DNA of 64,000 nucleotides, taken from Bradyrhizobium elkanii USDA 76. GTDB taxonomy: Bacteria; Pseudomonadota; Alphaproteobacteria; Rhizobiales; Xanthobacteraceae. Positions 9,356 through 18,036 of the stretch are shown here, in pieces. Location of the stretch: assembly GCF_023278185.1 (NCBI RefSeq), contig NZ_CP066356.1:2410001-2474000 (forward strand), read 5' to 3'. Position 1 is the stretch's first letter. Each line of letters opens with the position of its first letter. The position numbers and the translations under genes were made by a program. Below the pieces are notes generated by a model. The model was not told the DNA's origin. It worked only from the letters and a program-made list of their open reading frames with translations, and ran no database searches.

Positions 9356-11146
9356 TCAGGTTTCACGATACCAGTCTTGCAGATTGTCGGTCTGGTTGGC
9401 CCAGCCGGAGAGCGCGGGCCGCACCGTGTTGGAGCAGGCTTCCACTGCGAGGCGGTGCATCACCGGGATCACCACCGTGTCCTGCCACATCAGATCGTTG
9501 CACTTGATGTAGAGCTCGGCCCGCTTGATCGGATCGGTCTCGGTATCGGCCGCCTCGATCGCGGCGTCGAAATCCTTGTTGACCCAACGCGGGAAGTTCT
9601 GCCCTTGCCACTTGTTCTCCTTGGTCGCGACATTGCGCGACAGATAGCGGCGCATGTGCAGGCCCGGGTCGGGTTGCGTCATCGGGATCTGGAACATCTC
9701 GATGTCGGCGTAGAACTTGGAATAGGTGTCGGGGTTGGCGACGTCCGAGGAGAAGAACACCGAGGCCACCACCGACTTCAGCTCGACGTCGATGCCGGCC
9801 TTCTGGCAGGCCTGCTTGACGATCGCCTGGGTCTTCTGCCGCGGGCCGTTGATCGAGGTCTGGTACAGGAGCTTCAGCTTCTTGCCGTCCTTCTCGCGGA
9901 TGCCGTCGGAGCCGACCTTCCAGCCGGCCTGTTCGAGCAGCGCGCTCGCCTTCTCGACCGAGAACTCCCATTTGGTGTTCTTGGAAACGAACTCCTCGGG
10001 GCCGTTGAGATAATTGGCGGTGGTGCGGCCGGCGCGGCCGTAGATCACCTTCTTGACGGAGTCGCGGTCGACTAGCAGCGCCAGCGCCTTGCGCACCGCC
10101 GGATCCGACAGGATCGGATGCTTGGTCTTGATCGACGAGCGTTCGCCGTCGACCTCGGTATTCGGGTCGGTGAAGTTGATGGCGATGAATTCGATGTCGC
10201 CGCCGACGGCATAGAGCGTCTTGCCCTTGCCGCCCTTTTCCAGCCGCAGCAGCACCTCGTCCTCGACCTGGATGTTCCAGGCGAAATCATATTCGCCGGT
10301 CTGGATCACCGCGCGCGCCGCCGACACCGCATCGCCGCCGCCCTTCATCTCGATCGTGTCGAAATAGGGCCGGTTCGGCATGTGGTAATCGGGGTTGATC
10401 TCGCCGCGCACCAGATCGCCCGGCTTGAACTCGACGAACTTGTAGGGGCTGGTGCCGACCGGCTTCAGGTTGTTCGGCGCCTCGCGCGACTTGCTGCCCT
10501 TGTACTCGGCGAACAAATGCTTCGGGATGATGCAGCCATAGGCGCCGACGAACGCGTTGGCCCAGAACGGCGTCGGATCCTTGAACTTGATGCGGACCGT
10601 GAGGTCGTCGACCTTCTCCACGGTCATGCCGGAATAGGTGCCGCTCGAGACCGCCGCGGTCGCGGGGTCGGTGGCATATTCCCAGTTGAACACGACGTCG
10701 TCGGCGGTGAAGGGTTTGCCGTCATGCCATTTGACGCCGGGCTTGAGTTTCCAGACCACCGTCTTGGCATCTTTGGAAAGTCCGCCGTTCTGGATCGAGG
10801 GGATTTCGGCGGCGAGGATCGGGTTGAGATGGCCGTCGACGTCCCAGCTTGCCAGCGGTTCGTAGAACAGCCGCGAGCCGTCCTGGTCCTTGGTGCCGGT
10901 GGCGAAGTGCGGATTGAGCAAGGTCGGGCCCTGCCACCACAACAGCTTCAGCGGACCGCCGCCGCCGCGCTTGGTCGGCTTGTAGGGATTCGGGCTCTGC
11001 GCCATCGCGACGCCGCCGATCGCAAGAATCTGGTTGGCCATCGGCGCGGTGAGGCCGACGGCAATCATTCGCTTGACGAAGGCGCGGCGATCCATCCGCC
11101 CGTCCTTCACGTCGTCGATCATGCCACGCAGATTCTTGTCGAACAT
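9356..11146 (-). CDS. Peptide ABC transporter substrate-binding protein
   Basis: The protein has 596 residues, the size of family 5 extracellular solute-binding proteins. The N-terminus carries a twin-arginine signal (DRRAFVKRMIAVG, Arg20-Arg21) ending near VAMAQSP, so it is probably exported by Tat. The family landmarks are visible: FYEPLASWD, LKPGVKWHDGKPFTADDVVFNWEY and AVRKALALLVDR. It captures a peptide or peptide-like ligand in the periplasm and delivers it to the permeases encoded downstream. The ligand is unknown; the amidohydrolase upstream hints at an N-acyl or amide compound. The start ATG at 11146 is chosen because the Tat region then begins about 17 residues in. Confidence 0.92.
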   Translation of the reverse strand: MFDKNLRGMIDDVKDGRMDRRAFVKRMIAVGLTAPMANQILAIGGVAMAQSPNPYKPTKRGGGGPLKLLWWQGPTLLNPHFATGTKDQDGSRLFYEPLASWDVDGHLNPILAAEIPSIQNGGLSKDAKTVVWKLKPGVKWHDGKPFTADDVVFNWEYATDPATAAVSSGTYSGMTVEKVDDLTVRIKFKDPTPFWANAFVGAYGCIIPKHLFAEYKGSKSREAPNNLKPVGTSPYKFVEFKPGDLVRGEINPDYHMPNRPYFDTIEMKGGGDAVSAARAVIQTGEYDFAWNIQVEDEVLLRLEKGGKGKTLYAVGGDIEFIAINFTDPNTEVDGERSSIKTKHPILSDPAVRKALALLVDRDSVKKVIYGRAGRTTANYLNGPEEFVSKNTKWEFSVEKASALLEQAGWKVGSDGIREKDGKKLKLLYQTSINGPRQKTQAIVKQACQKAGIDVELKSVVASVFFSSDVANPDTYSKFYADIEMFQIPMTQPDPGLHMRRYLSRNVATKENKWQGQNFPRWVNKDFDAAIEAADTETDPIKRAELYIKCNDLMWQDTVVIPVMHRLAVEACSNTVRPALSGWANQTDNLQDWYRET

Positions 11147-11590
11147 TGTCCCCTCGGTCCGGCTCAATTGGCTATTGCGGCGGGCCGTGGAACCGGCCGC
11201 CGTGTTGGCGGCAGGATGGCACACCGAATGATCGCGAAGGTCAACGCCTCCCGCCCTTCAGCGCCTAGGTCTTTTGGCTATCGCTTGTGCAGAACCTCCC
11301 CCCGCCGCACATCGGTTCAGCAGATCGGCGCCAAAAGCGCGCCCTGGCGCGCCTCGCAGTGCGGAAAATTTGTTCGTTATCCTTTGTTCCGAGATGCTTT
11401 TTTGCCACGCAGGCCGGAGTCCGCGTCTGAAGCGATCCCTCCCCAACCCGTCATGCCCGGCCTTGTGCCGGGCATCCACGTCTCCGTTTCCGCGTGAGAA
11501 AGACGTGGATGGCCGGGACAAGCCCGGCCATGACGATGCGGATATGCGATTGCTTGATCCCGGAGAGCAGGTCCGGCCTCAATGCGGCTC
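11147..11590. other. Intergenic stretch upstream of the binding-protein gene
   Basis: These 444 bases between the amidohydrolase stop and the binding-protein start hold the likely promoter of the transporter genes and one palindromic repeat (11449-11535). Small reading frames here, with peptides such as MPGLVPGIHV, are translations of the repeat and not genes. No RNA gene is recognised. Confidence 0.6.
11449..11535. repeat. Palindromic repeat (CGTCATGCCCGGCC family)
   Basis: CGTCATGCCCGGC at the left end is mirrored by GCCCGGCCATGACG at the right end. Inside, GCCGGGCATCCACGTCT is partly mirrored by AGACGTGGATGGCCGGG. This is a common dispersed intergenic element in Bradyrhizobium-type genomes and often produces false small reading frames. 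Confidence 0.85.
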
Positions 11591-13009
11591 TCAGGCGATC
11601 GACATGTCCAACGGCGGTGCAACATTCGCCGGCAGCGGACTGACATAGGGCGTTCTTGTGATCCGCTTCTTGAGGTCGGCCTTGGCGGCCGCGATCAGTT
11701 CCGGCTCCATCAGCGCCTTGACGCCGAGGCCGGCCATCGCCTTGGCGGCCTGCACCATCGCCTTGTGCGCGGCCGGCGTCTTGCCCTGCGCCACAACCTG
11801 CCAGGTGTGGAACGGCGTGCCGATTGCAACCGTCGGTGCATGAACCTGCACCGTCGGCACCACCCAGCTGACGTCGCCGACGTCGGTCGAGCCGATCAGC
11901 GGATTGCGCTTGGCGTCGATCGGCACCAGGAAATCGGCGAGCGGCCGGTCGGTCGGCTCCATGCCGATCGCGTAATAGACCGAGGCGATGTCCTTGTCAG
12001 TCAGGGTCGCGCGGATCTTGCCGGCGAAATCCTTGTCGGCATCGTCGAAATGCGGCGGGCCGAGCTCTTCCATAATCCGGTGCAGCGTCTGTTCCAGCGG
12101 CGTGTTGGGCAGGATGTTGGAGACCGCGGAGATGATCTTCATCTCCACCTTGGTCTCGGTCATCAGCGCCGCGCCCTGCGCGATCTTGTGCACGCGCTCG
12201 ACCAGCTCGTTCATGCCGGGCAGGTCGCGGGCGCGGATCGAATAACGCACCCGGGCATGGGCCTGCACCACGTTGGGCGCGATCCCGCCGGTGTCGAGCA
12301 GCGCGTAGTGCACGCGGGCGTCGCTCGGCATGTGCTCGCGCATGTAGTTGACGCCGACATTCATCAATTCCACCGCATCGAGCGCGCTGCGGCCGAGATG
12401 CGGCGAGGCCGCCGCATGCGAGGTGCGCCCGGTGAAGATGAAGTCGGCGCGGGTATTGGCGAGCGACGGTGTCACCGCCACCTCCCAGAAACTGTGCGGA
12501 TGCCAGGTGATGGCGATGTCGGCGTCCTCGAACGCGCCACAGCGCACCATGAAGGCCTTTGCCGCGCCGCCTTCCTCGGCGGGACAGCCGTAATAGCGCA
12601 CGCGGCCCGGCACCTTGTTGGCCGCAAGCCAGTCCTTCACCGCGGTCGCGGCGAGCAGCGCGGAGGAGCCGAGCAGATTATGTCCGCAGCCATGGCCGTG
12701 GCCGCCGCTCTCGACCGGGCGATGCTCGGCGATTCCGGCCTCCTGGCTGAGACCGGGCAGGGCGTCATATTCGCCGAGGAAGGCGATCACCGGGCCGCCT
12801 TCACCCCATTCGCCCATTACCGCGGTCGGGATGTCGGCGACGTTCTCGGTGATGCGGAATCCCTGATGGCGCAGTTCGGCCAGATGTTCGGCGGATGAGC
12901 GCGCCTCGGTGTAGCAGACCTCGGGCATCGCCCAGACCCGGTCGCTCAATTCGATGAAACGCGGCTTGATCGCGTCGACGCCGCGCCAAACATCACTACG
13001 GTTGTCCAT
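11591..13009 (-). CDS. M20-family amidohydrolase (AbgB/IAA-amino acid hydrolase-like)
   Basis: The protein has 472 residues, close to the AbgB subunit of p-aminobenzoyl-glutamate hydrolase (about 480). Metal and catalytic motifs of M20D peptidases are visible: HGHGCGHN (Cys108, His110), CPAEEGG (Glu145-Glu146) and the later TWHPHSFW. The lid-domain segment FTGRTSHAAASPHLGRSA is also present. It should cleave an N-acyl or amide-linked amino acid in the cytoplasm. No abgA partner is present. It lies between the enolase-family gene and the peptide importer on the same strand, suggesting one uptake-and-degradation unit. The substrate is not shown. Confidence 0.88.
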   Translation of the reverse strand: MDNRSDVWRGVDAIKPRFIELSDRVWAMPEVCYTEARSSAEHLAELRHQGFRITENVADIPTAVMGEWGEGGPVIAFLGEYDALPGLSQEAGIAEHRPVESGGHGHGCGHNLLGSSALLAATAVKDWLAANKVPGRVRYYGCPAEEGGAAKAFMVRCGAFEDADIAITWHPHSFWEVAVTPSLANTRADFIFTGRTSHAAASPHLGRSALDAVELMNVGVNYMREHMPSDARVHYALLDTGGIAPNVVQAHARVRYSIRARDLPGMNELVERVHKIAQGAALMTETKVEMKIISAVSNILPNTPLEQTLHRIMEELGPPHFDDADKDFAGKIRATLTDKDIASVYYAIGMEPTDRPLADFLVPIDAKRNPLIGSTDVGDVSWVVPTVQVHAPTVAIGTPFHTWQVVAQGKTPAAHKAMVQAAKAMAGLGVKALMEPELIAAAKADLKKRITRTPYVSPLPANVAPPLDMSIA

Positions 13010-13138
13010 TTGCTCCGATCCTCAACTAGGGCAATCTGAAGCGCGAAACGCTAGCAGCTTGCCGCGACGCCGCCTAGCGCGCCGCGGCAGACCTGCTTTT
13101 CCGAATGTCACGTCTTGGTGTGCAGAAATATTTCTGCG

Positions 13139-14230
13139 TCAGGCGGCGCTGAGCCGCTCCAGGCCCTTCCAGTCGAAGGCGATGCCGTGCCCCGGGCGAT
13201 CCGGCGCGATCGCCATGCCCTGCTCCAGAACCAGTGGATGCTCGATATAGCGATCGAGACCGAAGCCGTGCGCCTCGAGATACGACCGGTTCGGGCACGC
13301 CGCCAGCAGATGCACGGTGATGTCATGCGCGCCGTGACTGGTGACGGGAATATTGAAGGCCTCGGCGAGGCGCGCGATCTTCATGAAGCTGGTCACGCCG
13401 CCGCAATTGGTGACGTCGGGCTCGGCGTAGGATAGCGCGCCACCGGCGATATAGGGCTTGAACTCCCACAGGCTGCGCAGGTTCTCGCCGGCCGCGATCG
13501 GCACGCCGCCGGCTTGCAGGATGCGGGCGTGTCCCGCGACGTCGTCCGGGATGGTCGGCTCCTCGAGCCAGGTCAGGTCGAACGGTTGCAGGGCGCGCGC
13601 GGCGCGGATCGCTTCCTCGACGGTCCATTTCATGTTGGCGTCGGCCATCAGCGGAAATTCGTCGCCGAGATGACCGCGCATCGCCTTCACGCGCGCCACG
13701 TCGGACGCAAGGCTCGGCCGGCCGACCTTCATCTTGATGGCACGAAAGCCCTTGGCCAGATTGTCGTCGGTCTGCTTCAGCAAACCATCCAGCGGCAGAT
13801 CAAGATCGATGCCGCCGGCATAGCAGGGGACGCGGCGGTCGAAGCCGCCGAGCAGCCGCCACAGCGGCAGCGATGACCGGCGCGCCTTGAGGTCCCACAA
13901 CGCGATGTCGAGCGCGGACAGCGCCAGCACCGCCGGCCCGCCGCGGCCGCCATAATGCAGCGCCCACCACACTTTGTGCCAAAGCTGCTCGGTGTCGTCG
14001 GCCTCCATCCCGCGCGCGATGTCGCCGATTTCGCGGCTCAGAATATCGGCGACGGCGCCGCCATTGCGGCCGACTGTGTAGGTGTAGCCGGTGCCTTCCG
14101 CACCGTCGGCATCGCGGGCGCGGATCGTGACGAGCTCGAACGCCTTGATCTCGCCATGCGTGCTGTCGCTCAGCATCACCGGGAGCGGGATCTTGTAGAA
14201 TCCGATGCTGAAGTCCTTGAGGATGGCCAC
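13139..14230 (-). CDS. Enolase-superfamily enzyme, mandelate racemase subgroup
   Basis: The protein has 363 residues. The mandelate racemase signature is complete: Lys166-Met-Lys168, metal ligands Asp197, Glu223 and Glu249, and the His-Asp dyad (His299 in TSHGAHD with Asp272). Such enzymes abstract an alpha proton from a carboxylate: racemases, epimerases and sugar-acid dehydratases. The precise reaction cannot be told from these residues. The start is GTG at 14230, because AGGAG sits 7 nt before it; an ATG 18 bases further upstream lacks such a site. The 129-nt gap to the amidohydrolase suggests co-transcription. An operator-like dyad lies upstream at 14357. Confidence 0.88.
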   Translation of the reverse strand: MAILKDFSIGFYKIPLPVMLSDSTHGEIKAFELVTIRARDADGAEGTGYTYTVGRNGGAVADILSREIGDIARGMEADDTEQLWHKVWWALHYGGRGGPAVLALSALDIALWDLKARRSSLPLWRLLGGFDRRVPCYAGGIDLDLPLDGLLKQTDDNLAKGFRAIKMKVGRPSLASDVARVKAMRGHLGDEFPLMADANMKWTVEEAIRAARALQPFDLTWLEEPTIPDDVAGHARILQAGGVPIAAGENLRSLWEFKPYIAGGALSYAEPDVTNCGGVTSFMKIARLAEAFNIPVTSHGAHDITVHLLAACPNRSYLEAHGFGLDRYIEHPLVLEQGMAIAPDRPGHGIAFDWKGLERLSAA

Positions 14231-14580
14231 GCCGGAACTCCTTGTCATGGACGATGCAATGCGCGGTGCACGATCCCAAAAGCCCCGGCTGCCTGCAACC
14301 TTGCGCCTGCGAATGTCTGCCTTGAGCGATCGGCGTGCCTTCGGAGATACAAGGCATATGACCACCGTGCAGATCGGCGGTCATACCGGACATGGGATCG
14401 GCCGACCTGCCATGGCGGCGCGGCGGTGACACGCGCTGGACGTCGGCGCGGCGGCCGGGCGCGCGTCGATGCCCGCATTGCGGTCGCATTGGCTCCAATG
14501 AATAGCCACGGAAAAATCAGACGCCAGCCAAACTTCGCGCGTAGGTTTTATCGCTTGCTGACCTCGAAAAGGAATCGACC
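14231..14580. other. Divergent intergenic region
   Basis: These 350 bases separate the enolase-family gene (minus) from a small exported protein (plus). They hold an imperfect 29-bp dyad at 14357-14385 and the ribosome binding site AAGGA before 14581. No RNA gene or further reading frame with support is seen. Confidence 0.6.
14357..14385. promoter_or_regulatory. Operator-like inverted repeat
   Basis: TATGACCaCCG at 14357-14367 and CGGcGGTCATA at 14375-14385 are inverted copies with one mismatch and a 7-nt spacer. It lies 127 bp upstream of the enolase-family start and 196 bp before the plus-strand gene. It could bind a dimeric repressor of the enolase/amidohydrolase/transporter block. No regulator gene is adjacent. 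Confidence 0.45.
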
Positions 14581-14931
14581 ATGCGCAATCTCACAGCATT
14601 CGTCACTGTCGCCGCGCTCGTCCTCGGAACGCCCGCCTTGGTGCAAGCGCAAGGCGCGCAACCCAAGGCGCCGCCGCAGTCATCTGATCAATCCACTGTC
14701 ATCCGGAGCATACAGGTCGTCGACATCAAGGACCTCAAGCCCGAGATGCGATCGAAGATCGAGGATGCGATGGCAAAGACCAAGGAGGACGACATCCAGT
14801 CGCTTCGGAAGTCGATTGACGCGACACCGCAGGCGGTCTCCGCGCTCAAGGCCAAGGGCCTGACTTCGTCGCAGGTCGTCGCCATCAACATTGCCGATGG
14901 CGTGCTGACGATGTTCGCCAAGACAGCCTGA
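14581..14931 (+). CDS. Small exported protein of unknown function
   Basis: The protein has 116 residues. A clear signal peptide (MRNLTAFVTVAALVLGTPALVQA, cut near QAQG) precedes a Pro-rich link and an alpha-helical domain (residues 45-115) rich in Lys and Asp. I do not recognise the family. The ribosome binding site AAGGA lies about 8 nt before the ATG, and a strong terminator follows, so the gene is a single transcription unit and is very likely real. Confidence 0.8.
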   Translation: MRNLTAFVTVAALVLGTPALVQAQGAQPKAPPQSSDQSTVIRSIQVVDIKDLKPEMRSKIEDAMAKTKEDDIQSLRKSIDATPQAVSALKAKGLTSSQVVAINIADGVLTMFAKTA

Positions 14932-14991
14932 CCAGGGTCAGCGAAGGTCGGTATCGGTGGTTGGACCTCCCCGCGGCCACCGATGCCAACA

Positions 14992-15020
14992 ACTCCCGCA
15001 GCCGGCGCTGCGGGAGTTTT
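14992..15020 (+). terminator. Rho-independent terminator
   Basis: ACTCCCGCAGC pairs with GCTGCGGGAGT across a CGGC loop (11-bp stem), followed by TTTT. It lies 60 bases after the small exported protein gene. Confidence 0.9.
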
Positions 15021-15072
15021 CATTTCTCATAGGTGCGCGGCCCGTCCAGTGGACGTTCACCGGGGCAAGCGA

Positions 15073-15285
15073 TCAGTCAGGCTGGTTGGGCCTGGCACGT
15101 TCCGCGCGTTTCAACTCGCGATCGATCAGCGTGCAGACGCGCCGCCGCGCCAGCAGGTCGAGCCGCGCGCGCGTGGTGCCTTGCCTGGTCTTGCCGTTGA
15201 TGTCGAACGACCAGGCCCAGAGGTCGGGTTCGATGTTGGTGAGTGTGTATTGAATGTCCCGATGACGACCGATCAGCTTCTTCAT
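15073..15285 (-). CDS. Small protein of unknown function
   Basis: The protein has 70 residues, starting MKKLIGRHRDIQYTLTNIEPD and then WAWSFDINGKTRQGTTRARL. It has no signal peptide or membrane segment. It is Arg-rich in its second half and looks like a compact beta-hairpin protein. I do not recognise a named family. An A/G-rich stretch (AAGAAGAAA) precedes the ATG. The balanced composition and the WSFDINGK-type core support a real gene, but evidence is limited. Confidence 0.55.
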   Translation of the reverse strand: MKKLIGRHRDIQYTLTNIEPDLWAWSFDINGKTRQGTTRARLDLLARRRVCTLIDRELKRAERARPNQPD

Positions 15286-15679
15286 GCCGTTTCTTCTTGT
15301 TGGCTGAAGATTGCATAGCCAGATCGTGAAGGCGTCTGTATCCGGTCGAATACTGAGTCGGGTGTCCGCAGGGCGGAATTTTCCAAATCACCGATTTGGG
15401 GTCGCTGTGCAGTGGCTGCGTGAAACAGACGAGTGCGCACCAAGATTCGCAGTCGTCCTGGCGAAAGCCAGGACCCATTACCCCAAGTACGCATTGTTGC
15501 GCGACGCTGGGGCTACGATCTCGTTCACAATCAAATGCGGTGGTTATGGCTCCTGGCTTTCGCCAGGACGACAATGATGAGTCTCGCCTGCAACATCCGC
15601 CGCGGCGTATGGGCCTCTGCTTTCGCAGGGACGGCCGAAGGAAAGGTCAACCCATCTCCACCAAGTCCCGCAGTCTACC
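15286..15679. other. Repeat-rich intergenic stretch
   Basis: These 394 bases carry the palindromic repeat at 15453-15573 and a decayed third copy of its arm (CTCTGCTTTCGCAGGGACGG, 15619-15638). Apparent reading frames across it are repeat translations. Nothing else is recognised. Confidence 0.6.
15453..15573. repeat. Palindromic repeat (TCGTCCTGGCGAAAGCCAGGAC family)
   Basis: The left arm TCGTCCTGGCGAAAGCCAGGA at 15453-15473 is itself a hairpin and is mirrored by TCCTGGCTTTCGCCAGGACGA at 15551-15571. The intervening 77 bases look unrelated. A partial copy of the arm also forms the end of the glycosyltransferase gene near 62115. Confidence 0.85.
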
Positions 15680-16054
15680 TCACAAATTTATCACCCCGCG
15701 CCGCGCGGCATGGGCGACGGCGTCGGTGCGGCCGGTGGCGTCGAGCTTGTCGAGCAGGGAGCCGACATGAAACTTGGCGGTGTGGACGGAAATTCCGAGC
15801 CGCTGTGCGATCATCTTGTTGGATGCGCCTTCGGCCAGCAGCGCCAGCACGTCGAGCTCGCGCGGCGTCAGCTCGAAGTCGCCGGCGCCCGCGGCCTCGC
15901 GGTTGCGTGCGACGACCGCCGCCGTGGCCTGTTCGCCCGGCGCGGCGAGCCGCAGGCCGGCGACGCTGCCGAGCAGGGTTGCCAGCCGGTCGGCGAGGAC
16001 GGCGTCGTCGACCTCGAGCGCGATGACGATGTCGTTGGCCGGCTCGCTGCTCAC
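15680..16054 (-). CDS. Minimal LuxR/NarL-type regulator with truncated receiver
   Basis: The protein has 124 residues. Residues 58-124 are a LuxR-type HTH (ELTPRELDVLALLAEGASNKMIAQRLGISVHTAKFHVGSLL has all typical landmarks). The first 55 residues (IVIALEVDDAVLADRLATLL) resemble only the first beta-alpha-beta unit of a response-regulator receiver; no phospho-acceptor Asp region remains, whereas normal NarL proteins have about 210 residues. The start is GTG at 16054, overlapping the upstream stop by 4 nt (GTGA), so it is translationally coupled to the HtrA-like gene. Control by phosphorylation is unlikely; control through the partner protein is an inference. Confidence 0.85.
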   Translation of the reverse strand: MSSEPANDIVIALEVDDAVLADRLATLLGSVAGLRLAAPGEQATAAVVARNREAAGAGDFELTPRELDVLALLAEGASNKMIAQRLGISVHTAKFHVGSLLDKLDATGRTDAVAHAARRGVINL

Positions 16055-16917
16055 GTCTCGGGCCTCTCTCCGACCGTCACCTTGAAATTCAGCGGCTCGC
16101 CGCCGCGATGCACGGTAAGCTCGACCACCGTGCCGACGCTCTGCGGTCCGAGGCCGCGCGACAGCGCCCGCACGCCGGACAGCTTCTCGCCATTCACGGC
16201 AATGATCACGTCGCCCTGCCGGATGCCGGCGGCGGCCGAGGGGCCGGCCTTGTCGACGTTCATCACCATCGCGCCGAGGCCGTCGTCGAGCCGGACCGGC
16301 TGCAAGCCGACGCCAAGATATCCGCGCGCGATGCGGCCGCTCTTCTCGAGCTGCGTTGCGACCCGCTCGATGGTCGTAGCCGGGATCGTCAGCACGCGGC
16401 GCGGGCCGAGCACGGCCATGCCGAACGGCTCGCCCGCGGCGTCCAGCGCGAGGCCGCCCTGCTGGCTGTGCCGCAGCCGGACATCGAGCTCGATCCGTGC
16501 ATCGATTTCGCCGCCGCGCAGGCTGCGCCAAGCCGGGCCCGACAGGGCGACCATGCCGAGCCGCGCGGTCGGCGCGCCGCGGTCGGCGGCGACGATCACC
16601 GCGAGCGATCCCAGCGCGGGGCTCCCGGTCGACAGCTTGACGGGGGCGGCGGCGCCATCGACGCGCAGCAGCGCGATGTCGGTGGTGTGGTCGCGTCCGA
16701 CGACGGTCGCCTGCCGGCGGCTGCCGTCGGCGAACTGGATTTCGATCTCGCCCTCGTCGGCCAGCGCTTCGTCGGCGGTGACGACGAGGCCGGTTTTCCA
16801 GACAAAGCCCGTGGCGCGCGCGCGATGCGAATGCACGGAGACGATTGCGGGCGCAGCGCGCGCAATGGTCTCCGCAAGGGCTGACGACAGCGAGGACAGG
16901 ATATTCGGTTCGGTCAT
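16051..16917 (-). CDS. HtrA-like pseudoprotease with PDZ domain, probably cytoplasmic
   Basis: The protein has 288 residues: a trypsin-like domain (about 15-190) and a PDZ domain (about 198-285, GYLGVGLQPV and AGIRQGDVIIAVNG). Aligned by eye with the intact HtrA at 33334, the catalytic His of TNNHV is Glu50 here (VVTADEA), Asp80 remains (TTDIALL), and the catalytic Ser of GNSGG is Gln153 (SQQGGLA). It therefore should not cleave proteins. There is no signal peptide or membrane anchor. A peptide-binding or adaptor role is inferred. It overlaps the downstream LuxR-type gene by 4 nt, which suggests it senses something and controls that regulator. Confidence 0.85.
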   Translation of the reverse strand: MTEPNILSSLSSALAETIARAAPAIVSVHSHRARATGFVWKTGLVVTADEALADEGEIEIQFADGSRRQATVVGRDHTTDIALLRVDGAAAPVKLSTGSPALGSLAVIVAADRGAPTARLGMVALSGPAWRSLRGGEIDARIELDVRLRHSQQGGLALDAAGEPFGMAVLGPRRVLTIPATTIERVATQLEKSGRIARGYLGVGLQPVRLDDGLGAMVMNVDKAGPSAAAGIRQGDVIIAVNGEKLSGVRALSRGLGPQSVGTVVELTVHRGGEPLNFKVTVGERPET

Positions 16918-17013
16918 GGGAAACTCCGTTGGCTTCCCTCAATCTGGGATGTCGCGGCTGACGGCGATACTGGCCGGATGGGCAGGGCGTGGCCGGCCGC
17001 CCGGAACTGCCGT

Positions 17014-18036
17014 TCAGCTCAGCCGCTGCAGGGTCGCCTTCGGGCTCTCGCCGAACTTGGCGCGGTAGGCGCTCGCCATCCGGCTCAGATGGGTAAAGCC
17101 GAGGTCGAATGCAATATCGACGATGCGTTCGCCCGGCCGCGCCGTCTTGAGGCGGGCGTTGAGATGGGCGAGGCGGATGTCGAGCAACATCTCGGACACG
17201 GTGGTGCCGAAGTGACGGCGGAAGCCGAGTTGCAGCGCGCGGATGCCGGTGCCCGCGATCTCCGCAAGCTCGGCGAGGTCCAGCGGCTCGGTCGCCCGGC
17301 TCTCCAGAAAGGCGCGCACGCGTTTCAAGGCGGCCGGCTGGGCCTCAGTGCGGCCGTTGAAGACATCGATCGCCGAACTCAGGCTGTGCCGCTGCCCGTT
17401 GAGCAGGACATTGAGAAACGACTCGCGCCAATCGGCCGCCGCGACCGCCGACAAGGTCTTGCGCGGCCCGAGCTGCTCGGCGGCCGTGACAAGATGCTCG
17501 ATCCTGGCCGAGAGCGTCTGCCCGAGCGGCCCGCTCAGCGCGATGGCCGGATCGAACTCGACCGGCCTCACCGTCACGCCGCCAAGCGCCGCGGCGCGAT
17601 GCTCGACCAGCTTGCGGTCGAGCAGCAAGATCAGCTGGGCGCAGTCGCCGCGCCAGGTCATTTCGGTCGGAATGGTCGGCGACAGCAGCGAGGCGGTGTG
17701 TCGTGGTCCGGTGGTGAGCTCGCGCGCGGCGGTCCGCACCGAGGCCGAGCCGGACAGCGGCATCTGAAACAGGAAGAAGCGGTCGAGGCAGCCGGGATTG
17801 ATCGCGACCGATCCGCCATAGGCGACATAGTTGACGGAGAAGCCGTCGAAGCCGGCGCAATTGTGATGCGCGGAGAAATCGCTCGCGGAATGATCGACCG
17901 GCGTCAGATCGTGCGGGCAGAAGATGCGGCCGATCGCTTCCGCCGCGTCATCGACGCGCGCCGTCGCCACGCGCGCGAAATCCTTGAGCCTTGCCGAACT
18001 TGCCCTTGCCGAAACCTCGTTGCCAACAGCAGTCAC
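17014..18036 (-). CDS. AraC-family transcription regulator
   Basis: From GTG at 18036 the protein has 340 residues. An AraC-binding-like effector domain covers about 20-190 and a C-terminal double HTH about 240-340 (PLDLAELAEIAGTGIRALQ; GERIVDIAFDLGFTHLSRMASAYRAKFGESP). The start is uncertain: the frame stays open to 18201, but the extra residues do not look like protein of this family and no ribosome binding site stands out. It is divergent from the cupin gene, which is its most likely target. Confidence 0.85.
   Translation of the reverse strand: MTAVGNEVSARASSARLKDFARVATARVDDAAEAIGRIFCPHDLTPVDHSASDFSAHHNCAGFDGFSVNYVAYGGSVAINPGCLDRFFLFQMPLSGSASVRTAARELTTGPRHTASLLSPTIPTEMTWRGDCAQLILLLDRKLVEHRAAALGGVTVRPVEFDPAIALSGPLGQTLSARIEHLVTAAEQLGPRKTLSAVAAADWRESFLNVLLNGQRHSLSSAIDVFNGRTEAQPAALKRVRAFLESRATEPLDLAELAEIAGTGIRALQLGFRRHFGTTVSEMLLDIRLAHLNARLKTARPGERIVDIAFDLGFTHLSRMASAYRAKFGESPKATLQRLS

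Noticed and set aside
11274..11648. Reading frame with peptides such as RDKPGHDDADMR
   Set aside because: It is a translation of the dispersed palindrome at 11449-11535 plus flanks; this peptide pattern is a known false-gene product of such repeats.
15433..16026. 197-codon plus-strand frame
   Set aside because: It crosses a palindromic repeat and then runs antisense to the LuxR-type gene; no domain and a highly Arg-rich composition.
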